A DNA stretch of 5,048 nt from contig PXAW01000191.1 of NCBI GenBank assembly GCA_003567055.1, positions 1-5,048 of the forward strand, given 5' to 3'. Positions 1 to 5,048 of the stretch are shown one piece after another. Under the pieces are notes generated by a model. The model made no database searches. It was not told the origin of the DNA and saw nothing but the letters and a program-made list of their open reading frames with translations. The number at the start of each line of letters is the position of its first letter. Position 1 is the stretch's first letter. Both the position numbers and the translations under genes were made by a program. The stretch comes from Hyphomicrobiales bacterium (GTDB lineage Bacteria > Pseudomonadota > Alphaproteobacteria > Rhizobiales > Beijerinckiaceae).

Positions 1-1016
1 CAATCCCGGAAATCGGCATCGACCAGATCCGCGAGCAGATGGCGCTCGCCGTCGATCGCGTCATGGCAGAGGGCTCGCTCTTCGATCCCGATCTCGCCGC
101 GCTCGCGCTCAAGCAGGCGCGCGGCGATGCGATCGAGGCGATTTTCCTGATCCGCGCCTATCGCACCACCCTGCCCCGCTTCGGCGCATCGCGCCCGATC
201 GCGACCGGGGCGATGCGCTGCGAACGGCGCATCAGCGCGATCTTCAAGGATGTGCCGGGCGGGCAGGTGCTCGGCCCCACCTTCGATTACACCCACCGCC
301 TTCTGGATTTCGCCCTGATGGCGGATGGCGCAGCACCGCCCCCGGCCCCGCAAAGTCAGGCCCAGCCGCGCGCGGACGAGACCCCGCATGTCGCGGATAT
401 CCTCGCCCGCGAGGATCTGATCCAGCGTGAGAACGCCGCGTCAGACGAGGCCGCACCGCCCGATCTCACCCGCGCACCGCTCACCCTGCCCGCAAGCCGC
501 GCACTGCGGCTTCAGGCGCTGGCGCGGGGCGACGAGGGTTTCCTGCTTTCGCTGGCTTATTCGACCCAGCGCGGCTATGGCCGCAATCACCCTTTCGTGG
601 GCGAATTGCGCATCGGCACTGTTGCCGTCGAGATGGACATTCCCGAGCTCGGCTTCGCCATCGAGATCGGCGAGATCACGGTGAGCGAATGCGAGAGCGT
701 GAACCAGTTCACCGGCTCGAAGACGCAACCCGCGCAGTTCACGCGCGGCTACGGGCTGGTTTTCGGGCGCGGGGAGCGCAAGGCGATCTCGATGGCGCTT
801 GTCGACCGCGCCCTGCGCTGGCGCGAGCTCGGCGAAGAGAATGCCGGCGCCCCGGCGCAGGACGCGGAATTCGTGCTCGCCCATAGCGACAATATCCAGG
901 CGAGCGGCTTTCTCGAACATATCAAGCTGCCGCATTACGTGGATTTCCAGGCCGAGCTCGAACTGATCCGCAAATTGCGGAGCGAGGCGCTCGCGCATGT
1001 CGGAGGCGGCGCATGA
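1..1016 (+). CDS. phnI: PhnI, C-P lyase core subunit (5'-truncated by window edge)
   Basis: PhnI is a core subunit of the cytoplasmic C-P lyase complex. With PhnG, PhnH and PhnL it replaces the adenine of ATP by a phosphonate, making ribose-1-phosphonate 5-triphosphate. The frame is open from base 3. The codons before the Met at 39 (IPEIGIDQIREQ) match the region of E. coli PhnI just before LAVDRVM, so Met39 is internal and about 28 residues lie upstream of the window. Recognisable family blocks include LAVDRVMAEG, ALALKQARGD, FLIRAYRTTLPRFG, LGPTFDYTHRLLDF, RGDEGFLLSLAYSTQRGYGR, FTRGYGLVFG and EFVLAHSDN. Near the C-terminus HIKLPHYVDFQAELEL carries two histidines (codons 918 and 933) that correspond to the metal-binding pair of E. 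coli PhnI at the PhnI-PhnJ interface. A Pro/Ala/Gln-rich stretch at about 340-380 is slightly longer than in E. coli. The stop TGA overlaps the phnJ ATG by four bases, indicating coupled translation of the two partners. Confidence 0.97.
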   Translation, partial: IPEIGIDQIREQMALAVDRVMAEGSLFDPDLAALALKQARGDAIEAIFLIRAYRTTLPRFGASRPIATGAMRCERRISAIFKDVPGGQVLGPTFDYTHRLLDFALMADGAAPPPAPQSQAQPRADETPHVADILAREDLIQRENAASDEAAPPDLTRAPLTLPASRALRLQALARGDEGFLLSLAYSTQRGYGRNHPFVGELRIGTVAVEMDIPELGFAIEIGEITVSECESVNQFTGSKTQPAQFTRGYGLVFGRGERKAISMALVDRALRWRELGEENAGAPAQDAEFVLAHSDNIQASGFLEHIKLPHYVDFQAELELIRKLRSEALAHVGGGA

Positions 1017-1900
1017 GCGACTACAACTTCGCCTATCTCGACGAACAGACCAAGCGCATGATCCGTCGCGCGCTGCTGAAGGCCGTGGCGATCCCCGGCT
1101 ACCAGGTGCCATTCGCCTCGCGCGAGATGCCCATGCCCTATGGCTGGGGCACCGGCGGGGTGCAGGTGACGGCGGCGTGCCTCGTGCCGGAGGATACGCT
1201 GAAGGTGATCGACCAGGGCGCGGATGATACGACGAACGCCGTGTCGATCCGCGGCTTCTTCGCCCGCGTCGCGGATGTCGCGACGACGCAGCGCACGGTG
1301 GAGGCCAGCATCATCCAGACCCGCCACCGCATCCCGGAAACGCCTTTGCGCGAGGATCAGATCCTCGTCTACCAGGTGCCCATCCCCGAGCCCCTGCGCT
1401 TTCTGGAGCCGCGCGAGACGCAGACGCGCAAGATGCACGCGCTCGCGGAATACGTGCTGATGCATGTGCGTCTCTACGAGGATATCGCCCGCCATGGCGA
1501 GATCGCCAAATCCTATGCCTATCCGGTCAGGGTCGAGGGGCGCTACGTGATGGACCCGTCGCCGATCCCGAAATTCGACAATCCCAAGCTCGGCGATTGC
1601 CCGGCCCTGCAACTCTTCGGCGCCGGGCGAGAGCAGCGCATCTACGCGCTGCCGCCCTATACGCGGGTGGAGAGCCTCGATTTCGAGGATTACCCCTTCA
1701 AGGCCTCGAAGCCCGACCAGCCCTGCGCATTGTGTGGCGCGAGCGACAGCTATCTCGACGAGGTGATCACCGACGATGCCGGGTCGCGCATGTTCGTCTG
1801 CTCGGATACCGATTATTGCCGCGAGCGTCGCGCCGCCGGCCATCGCGGCCTGATGGCGGCGCCCTTCGAGGATGACGCCGATGCGGAGCTGCCCCAATGA
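1013..1900 (+). CDS. phnJ: PhnJ, radical-SAM alpha-D-ribose 1-methylphosphonate 5-phosphate C-P lyase
   Basis: PhnJ cleaves the carbon-phosphorus bond of 5-phospho-ribosyl-1-phosphonate by radical SAM chemistry, releasing methane or another hydrocarbon and leaving the ribosyl 1,2-cyclic phosphate 5-phosphate. The 295-residue product follows E. coli PhnJ (281 residues) almost throughout: YNFAYLDEQTKRMIRRA, AIPGYQVPF, MPYGWGTGG, VIDQGADDTTNAVSIR, QTRHRIPETPL, VPIPEPLRFLEPRET, DPSPIPKFDNPK and LFGAGRE. The unusual cluster motif is complete. Cys238, Cys241, Cys263 and Cys269 have the same spacing as E. coli Cys241, 244, 266 and 272; the first three bind the 4Fe-4S cluster and the last is the thiyl cysteine. 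Gly29 in AIPGYQ matches the E. coli glycyl-radical residue Gly32. All key residues are intact, so the enzyme should be active. About 17 extra residues, acidic at the end (EDDADAELPQ), follow the last cysteine. GGAGG at 1002-1006 sits six bases before the ATG. The gene overlaps phnI and phnK by four bases each. Confidence 0.99.
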   Translation: MSDYNFAYLDEQTKRMIRRALLKAVAIPGYQVPFASREMPMPYGWGTGGVQVTAACLVPEDTLKVIDQGADDTTNAVSIRGFFARVADVATTQRTVEASIIQTRHRIPETPLREDQILVYQVPIPEPLRFLEPRETQTRKMHALAEYVLMHVRLYEDIARHGEIAKSYAYPVRVEGRYVMDPSPIPKFDNPKLGDCPALQLFGAGREQRIYALPPYTRVESLDFEDYPFKASKPDQPCALCGASDSYLDEVITDDAGSRMFVCSDTDYCRERRAAGHRGLMAAPFEDDADAELPQ

Positions 1901-2670
1901 GCACGCCGCTTCTCGAAACCGATGGCCTGACGAAGCGTTACGGCAGCCGCATCGGCTGCGCCGGGGTGTCCTTCACGCTCTGGCCGGGCGAAGTGATGGG
2001 GATCGTCGGCGAGAGCGGCTCGGGCAAGTCGACGCTGCTCTCCTGCCTCGCCGGTCATCTCGCAAGCGATGCCGGGCAGATCCGCTACCGCGATCGCCAT
2101 GGCGAGACGCATCTGCCGGCGACCATGTCGGAAGCCGCACGGCGACGGCTCGCGCGGGAGGAATGGGCTTACGTTCATCAGAATCCGCGCGACGGCCTGC
2201 GCATGGGCGTCAGCGCCGGCGGCAATATCGGCGAGCCGCTGATGGCGCGCGGCCAGCGCCATTACGGTGATATCCGCGAAGCCGCGCTCAGCTGGCTGGA
2301 GCGGGTCGAGATCGCGCGTGACCGCATCGACGATCCGCCGCGCGCATTCTCGGGCGGCATGCAGCAGCGCCTCCAGATCGCCCGCGCTCTCGTCAACAAC
2401 CCGCGCCTCGTCTTCATGGACGAGCCGACCGGCGGGCTCGATGTCAGCGTCCAGGCGCGGCTGCTCGATCTCTTGCGCGGGCTGGTGCGCGATCTCGGTC
2501 TTTCTGCCGTGATCGTGACCCACGATCTCGCCGTGGTGCGGCTTCTCGCCGACAGGCTGATGGTGATGCAGGGCGGATACGTGGTCGAGAGCGGGCTCAC
2601 CGATCAGGTCCTCGACGATCCGCAACACGCCTATACGCAATTGCTCGTCAGTTCGGTCTTGCAGGTGTAG
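1897..2670 (+). CDS. phnK: PhnK, ABC-type ATPase subunit of C-P lyase
   Basis: PhnK is an ABC-family ATPase that docks on the PhnGHIJ core near PhnJ. It is needed for phosphonate breakdown and is not thought to drive a transporter. The 257-residue product (E. coli 252) has a complete nucleotide-binding domain: Walker A GESGSGKST at 38-46, Q-loop Gln95, signature FSGGMQQR at 151-158, Walker B LVFMDEP at 171-177 with catalytic Glu176, D-loop GGLD at 179-182 and switch His209 in VTHDLAV. The C-terminal DPQHAYTQLL resembles the tail of the oligopeptide/nickel-type ABC ATPases, which PhnK is known to resemble. On sequence alone it could be mistaken for a dipeptide transporter ATPase. Its position between phnJ and phnL, with no permease gene here, decides for PhnK. 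The ATG overlaps the phnJ stop, and GGAG at 1885-1888 lies eight bases upstream of it. Confidence 0.97.
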   Translation: MSTPLLETDGLTKRYGSRIGCAGVSFTLWPGEVMGIVGESGSGKSTLLSCLAGHLASDAGQIRYRDRHGETHLPATMSEAARRRLAREEWAYVHQNPRDGLRMGVSAGGNIGEPLMARGQRHYGDIREAALSWLERVEIARDRIDDPPRAFSGGMQQRLQIARALVNNPRLVFMDEPTGGLDVSVQARLLDLLRGLVRDLGLSAVIVTHDLAVVRLLADRLMVMQGGYVVESGLTDQVLDDPQHAYTQLLVSSVLQV

Positions 2671-2673
2671 GAG
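2669..2673 (+). promoter_or_regulatory. Shine-Dalgarno of phnL overlapping the phnK stop
   Basis: AGGAG spans the last two bases of the phnK TAG stop and the first three bases of the 10-base phnK-phnL gap. It lies seven bases before the phnL ATG at 2681. This is the only junction in the window where the genes do not overlap, and the site fixes the phnL start. Ribosomes terminating on phnK would sit over this site, so translation of the two ATPase subunits is probably coupled (inference). Confidence 0.75.
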
Positions 2674-2680
2674 ATACGCC

Positions 2681-3382
2681 ATGATCAGCGTCGATGACGT
2701 CTCCAAGAGCTTTACCCTGCATAATCAGGGCGGCGCCTCGCTTTGCGTGATGCGCGGCGCGGAACTCTGCGTCGCACCCGGCGAATGCGTCGCGCTGACC
2801 GGGCCCTCTGGGGCGGGCAAATCGACGCTGATGCGCATGGTCTATGGCAATTACCGCATCGAGGCGGGAACGATCCGCGTCGGCACGGTGGCGCTCGAAA
2901 CCGCCCGGCCGCGCGATATCCTCGCCCTGCGGCGTGAGACGCTCGGCCATGTCAGCCAGTTTCTGCGCGTGGTGCCGCGCGTGCCGACGCTAGACGTGGT
3001 CGCCGAACCCCTACGGCGGCTCGGTGTCGATGCGGATACGGCGCATGCGCGCGCCGGTGCGCTGCTGGAACGCCTGCGCATTCCGCAGGCCCTGTGGCAG
3101 ATCGCGCCTGCGACCTTTTCCGGCGGCGAGCAGCAGCGGGTCAATATCGCACGCGGCTTCGTCCATCCCTGGCCCGCCCTCCTGCTCGACGAGCCCACGG
3201 CGAGCCTCGATCCGGCCAATCGCGAAACCGTGCTGGAGCTGATCATGGAGGCGAAGGCGCGCGGCGCGGCAATCCTCGGAATTTTCCACGATGCGGATGC
3301 CCGGGCGCGGGTCTGCGACCGGGAGATCGATGTGGGGAGATTCACGCCGGCAAGACCCACGTTGGAAAGGCGCGGCCAATGA
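2681..3382 (+). CDS. phnL: PhnL, ABC-type ATPase subunit of C-P lyase
   Basis: PhnL is the second ABC-type ATPase of the C-P lyase system. In vitro it works with PhnG, PhnH and PhnI in forming ribose-1-phosphonate 5-triphosphate from ATP and phosphonate, and structural work places it with PhnK on the core complex. The 233-residue product has Walker A GPSGAGKST at 41-49, Gln93 in the Q-loop (HVSQFLRVVPRVPTLDVV, a block typical of PhnL), signature FSGGEQQR at 146-153, Walker B LLLDEP at 167-172 with catalytic Glu171, SLD D-loop and switch His203 in FHDADAR. FHD in place of the usual THD is typical of PhnL. The related LolD/MacB-type export ATPases share this general layout, but the operon position and the PhnL-specific blocks support PhnL. 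The stop TGA overlaps the ATG of the next gene by four bases. Confidence 0.96.
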   Translation: MISVDDVSKSFTLHNQGGASLCVMRGAELCVAPGECVALTGPSGAGKSTLMRMVYGNYRIEAGTIRVGTVALETARPRDILALRRETLGHVSQFLRVVPRVPTLDVVAEPLRRLGVDADTAHARAGALLERLRIPQALWQIAPATFSGGEQQRVNIARGFVHPWPALLLDEPTASLDPANRETVLELIMEAKARGAAILGIFHDADARARVCDREIDVGRFTPARPTLERRGQ

Positions 3383-3936
3383 CGGGGCGGATGCGGGACG
3401 AAACGCCACCGACCGGACGCCTCGTCGCCGTGGTCGGCCCGTCCGGCGCCGGCAAGGACGCGCTGATCGACGCAGCCCTCAGCCAGCGCCCCGATCTGCT
3501 GCGCGTGCGCCGGGTCATCACCCGCCCCGCCGATGCAGGCGGCGAAGATCATGAAGCGGTGGACGAGGCCGAATTCGCCGAGCGTCTGGCGCGCGGCGCA
3601 TTCGCTTTCCACTGGCAGGCCCACGGCCTCGCCTACGGCATCCCGCGCGCGGCGCTCGCCCCCCTGAACGAGGGCCGGCTCGTGATCTTCAACGGCTCCC
3701 GCGCCGCGCTGGCAGCCGCGCAGACGCATGATCCGTCGCTCGCGGTGGTGATGATCACGGCTGATGACGAGACCCTGGCGCGACGCCTCGCGGCACGCGG
3801 GCGCGAGAGGCGAGACGAGATCGCCGCACGGCTCGCGCGCGGGCGCTTTCCAGCACCGCCCGGCGCGCATATCGTGGAGAACGATGCCGATCTCACAACG
3901 GGCGTGGCGCGCTTTCTCGCCGTGCTCGATGACATC
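3379..3936 (+). other. phnN: PhnN domain (ribose 1,5-bisphosphate phosphokinase)
   Basis: This domain has the guanylate-kinase-like fold expected of PhnN. It carries the P-loop GPSGAGKD at residues 20-27, with Asp in place of Ser/Thr after the lysine as in E. coli PhnN (GPSGSGKD). Other matches are RRVITRP at 44-50, FHWQAHGLAYGIP at 77-89 (E. coli SWHANGLYYGV), FNGSR at 104-108 (E. coli VNGSR) and the arginine-rich RLAARGRE at 136-143 (E. coli RLENRGRE), which is the lid region. About 186 residues is the normal size of a whole PhnN (185 in E. coli), so the domain is not truncated. It ends in a hydrophobic helix (VARFLAVLDDI) where E. coli PhnN has its C-terminal helix. PhnN performs the last step of the pathway, feeding PRPP to central metabolism. 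Confidence 0.93.
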
Positions 3937-5048
3937 ACCGCCGACACCTCGGATGCCGAAAACGGCGAGACGAACAGCGCGACCAACAGCGCGATCTGGA
4001 GCCCACCCGTGCAGAAACCCGTTCAGGAAACCATCCTCGGCAATGCCCGCCTGATTCTCCCCGGGGAGGTGATCACCGGCAGCCTCGTCATCCGCGACGG
4101 CGTCATCGCCGCGATCGATCCCGGCCCGAGCCGCGCGCCCGGCGCCATCGATTGCGAGGGCGATTGCATCGCGCCGGGGCTGATCGAATTGCATACCGAC
4201 AATCTCGAGCGCCACATGACGCCGCGCCCGGGCGTCGACTGGCCGCATATGAACGCGATCATCGCCCATGATGCCGAGCTCGCGGGTGTGGGCATCACCA
4301 CCGTCTTCGACGCCCTGCGCATCGGCTCAGAGCACAAGGCGCCGAAAGTCCGCGCAGGCTACAAGCCCTATGCGCGCGGCATGGCCACCGAGATCCTCGC
4401 CATGGTCGCGAAAGACGCGCTGCGCATCAGCCATTACCTGCATCTGCGCGCCGAGATCTGCTCGGATACGCTGATCGACGAGATCGCGGAGTTTTCGCCC
4501 AAAGACCGCGTCGGCATCGTCAGCATGATGGATCACACGCCCGGCCAGCGGCAATTCGCCGATCTCGATCGGCTGCGCACCTATATGGTCGGCAAGCACG
4601 GCATCGCACCCACCGACTTCGAGGCCTATATCACTGAGCGTCAGGCTTTGGGGAATCGCGTGCGCGGGGCGCATGAGGCGGCGGCGGGGGCGGGGGCGAA
4701 AAGGCTCGGCGCCATTCTCGCCAGCCATGACGATACGACGACAGATCATGTCACGGCTTCCGCCGCCCATGGGGCGGGGCTAGCGGAATTTCCCACCACG
4801 CTGGAAGCCGCCCGCGCCTGCCGCGCGCACGGCATCGCGGTGATGATGGGCGGGCCGAACCTGATCCGGGGCGGCTCGCATTCCGGCAATGTCTCGGCCC
4901 TCGAAGCTGCCGAGGCGGGCCTGCTCGACATCATCTCCTCCGACTATATCCCCGCCTCGCTCCTGATGGGCGCGATCACGCTCGCGCGGGCGAGCGGCGA
5001 TCTGCCGGCCGGCATCGCCACCGTCACCCGCAACGCCGCCCGCGCCGC
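3379..5048 (+). CDS. phnN-phnM: PhnN-PhnM fusion: ribose 1,5-bisphosphate phosphokinase plus RPn-triphosphate diphosphohydrolase (3'-truncated)
   Basis: One frame is open from the ATG at 3379 to the window end (556 full codons, no stop). It encodes two complete-looking enzyme domains in series. Residues 1 to about 186 are PhnN, which makes PRPP from ribose 1,5-bisphosphate and ATP. Residues from about 219 onward are PhnM, an amidohydrolase-superfamily enzyme that removes pyrophosphate from ribose-1-phosphonate 5-triphosphate. A polar linker of about 32 residues joins them. The start is the ATG overlapping the phnL stop, with GGAAAGG at 3364-3370 eight bases upstream; Met5 at 3391 is a possible alternative. 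By comparison with E. coli PhnM (378 residues), roughly 40-45 C-terminal residues lie beyond the window. PhnN and PhnM are separate proteins in E. coli. A fused polypeptide is the simplest reading, but the GTG at 4009 could also yield free PhnM. A sequencing error that removed a stop or shifted frame cannot be excluded, although the linker keeps coding-like third-position GC. Confidence 0.85.
   Translation, partial: MTGRMRDETPPTGRLVAVVGPSGAGKDALIDAALSQRPDLLRVRRVITRPADAGGEDHEAVDEAEFAERLARGAFAFHWQAHGLAYGIPRAALAPLNEGRLVIFNGSRAALAAAQTHDPSLAVVMITADDETLARRLAARGRERRDEIAARLARGRFPAPPGAHIVENDADLTTGVARFLAVLDDITADTSDAENGETNSATNSAIWSPPVQKPVQETILGNARLILPGEVITGSLVIRDGVIAAIDPGPSRAPGAIDCEGDCIAPGLIELHTDNLERHMTPRPGVDWPHMNAIIAHDAELAGVGITTVFDALRIGSEHKAPKVRAGYKPYARGMATEILAMVAKDALRISHYLHLRAEICSDTLIDEIAEFSPKDRVGIVSMMDHTPGQRQFADLDRLRTYMVGKHGIAPTDFEAYITERQALGNRVRGAHEAAAGAGAKRLGAILASHDDTTTDHVTASAAHGAGLAEFPTTLEAARACRAHGIAVMMGGPNLIRGGSHSGNVSALEAAEAGLLDIISSDYIPASLLMGAITLARASGDLPAGIATVTRNAARA
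3937..4032 (+). other. Polar linker between PhnN and PhnM domains, with TNSA tandem repeat
   Basis: Residues 187-218 match neither family and are rich in Thr, Asn, Ser, Ala, Asp and Glu, then Pro (WSPPVQKPVQ). They look like a flexible interdomain linker. Bases 3970-3993 are two copies of a 12-base unit (ACG/ACC AAC AGC GCG), giving TNSATNSA with one synonymous difference. By my count 26 of 32 codons end in G or C, so the stretch keeps the third-position bias of the flanking genes and looks like translated sequence. Confidence 0.7.
3998..4011 (+). promoter_or_regulatory. Possible internal ribosome binding site and GTG start for free PhnM
   Basis: GGAG at 3998-4001 is followed after seven bases by an in-frame GTG at 4009. 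Initiation there would give a PhnM beginning VQKPVQETILGNARLIL, only about seven residues longer at the N-terminus than E. coli PhnM (MIINNVKLVL). The spacing is normal for a Shine-Dalgarno site. In a GC-rich gene such a four-base match can occur by chance, so use of the start is uncertain. Confidence 0.4.
4009..5048 (+). other. phnM: PhnM domain (alpha-D-ribose 1-methylphosphonate 5-triphosphate diphosphatase), 3'-truncated
   Basis: Family similarity begins at about 4033 (ILGNARLILPGEVITGSL, residue 219 of the fused frame). The amidohydrolase metal motif appears as PGLIELHTDN with His272 and Asp274, the HxD form found in PhnM. Further conserved blocks are RPGVDWP, GITTVFDAL, HLRAE at 355-359, MMDHTPGQRQF at 383-393, ASHDD at 448-452, AEFPTT at 469-474, GGPNLIRGGSHSGN at 491-504 and SSDYIPASLL at 520-529. 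These cover the metal ligands and the phosphate-binding loops, and none is disrupted. The reading ends at VTRNAARA, equivalent to VTKNPAQAL of E. coli PhnM, so only the final part of the beta-sandwich is missing. PhnM acts between the PhnGHIL step and PhnJ. Confidence 0.95.

Noticed and set aside
39..41. ATG at 39 as the true start of phnI
   Set aside because: The frame is open upstream to the window edge, and the 12 preceding codons match conserved PhnI sequence, so this Met is internal.
935..1897. Minus-strand open frame of 320 codons opposite phnJ
   Set aside because: It mirrors phnJ almost exactly and shows no family resemblance. PhnJ on the plus strand is unambiguous.
2671..2680. phnK-phnL gap as a promoter or terminator site
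   Set aside because: Only ten bases, occupied by the Shine-Dalgarno and spacer; no room for a hairpin or promoter.
1813..2706. Minus-strand open frame of 297 codons opposite phnK
   Set aside because: It is a shadow of the phnK coding bias with no recognisable motif.
1897..3382. Tandem ABC ATPases read as a dipeptide-type importer pair
   Set aside because: There is no permease or binding-protein gene beside them. The flanking phnJ and phnN-phnM and the sequence details identify them as PhnK and PhnL.
3291..3554. Plus-strand 87-codon frame across the phnL-phnN junction
   Set aside because: It is out of frame with both genes, Arg-rich and low-complexity. The phnL stop/ATG overlap at 3379 explains the junction fully.
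2851..4269. Minus-strand open frame of 472 codons opposite phnL, phnN and the start of phnM
   Set aside because: It lies antisense to three well-supported genes, and its translation is Arg/Ala/Gly-rich with no recognisable domain. Long antisense frames are expected in GC-rich coding DNA.

Overview
The window lies entirely inside a carbon-phosphorus (C-P) lyase operon. All genes are on the plus strand, in the order phnI (5' end cut off), phnJ, phnK, phnL, phnN-phnM (3' end cut off). Base composition is GC-rich with strong G/C preference at third codon positions. Together with the phnI-J-K-L-N-M order this suggests an alphaproteobacterium, probably of the Rhizobiales/Hyphomicrobiales type. That placement is inference; nothing here fixes the genus.

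Layout: 1-1016 is the bulk of phnI. 1013-1900 is phnJ, the radical-SAM C-P lyase. 1897-2670 is phnK and 2681-3382 is phnL, two ABC-type ATPase subunits. From 3379 to the window end runs one uninterrupted frame that encodes PhnN (ribose 1,5-bisphosphate phosphokinase), a short polar linker, and PhnM (the triphosphate diphosphohydrolase). Three junctions are 4-base ATGA overlaps and the fourth is a 10-base gap whose Shine-Dalgarno overlaps the upstream stop. I see no internal promoter or terminator, no RNA gene, no mobile element, no CRISPR array, and no gene-free stretch over 300 bases. This looks like one translationally coupled transcript.

Pathway (established from E. coli): PhnI with PhnG, PhnH and PhnL swaps the adenine of ATP for a phosphonate, giving ribose-1-phosphonate 5-triphosphate. 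PhnM removes pyrophosphate. PhnJ cleaves the C-P bond, releasing the hydrocarbon and leaving the 1,2-cyclic 5-phosphate. PhnP opens the ring and PhnN rephosphorylates the product to PRPP. PhnG, PhnH, PhnP and the transporter PhnCDE are not in this window; PhnG and PhnH are expected just upstream.

The main unusual point is the in-frame PhnN-PhnM arrangement. No stop codon separates the kinase from the hydrolase, so the gene can encode a bifunctional protein. A GTG at 4009 with a GGAG seven bases upstream could also give separate PhnM. The two enzymes are not consecutive in the pathway, which makes the fusion more interesting than a simple channelling pair.
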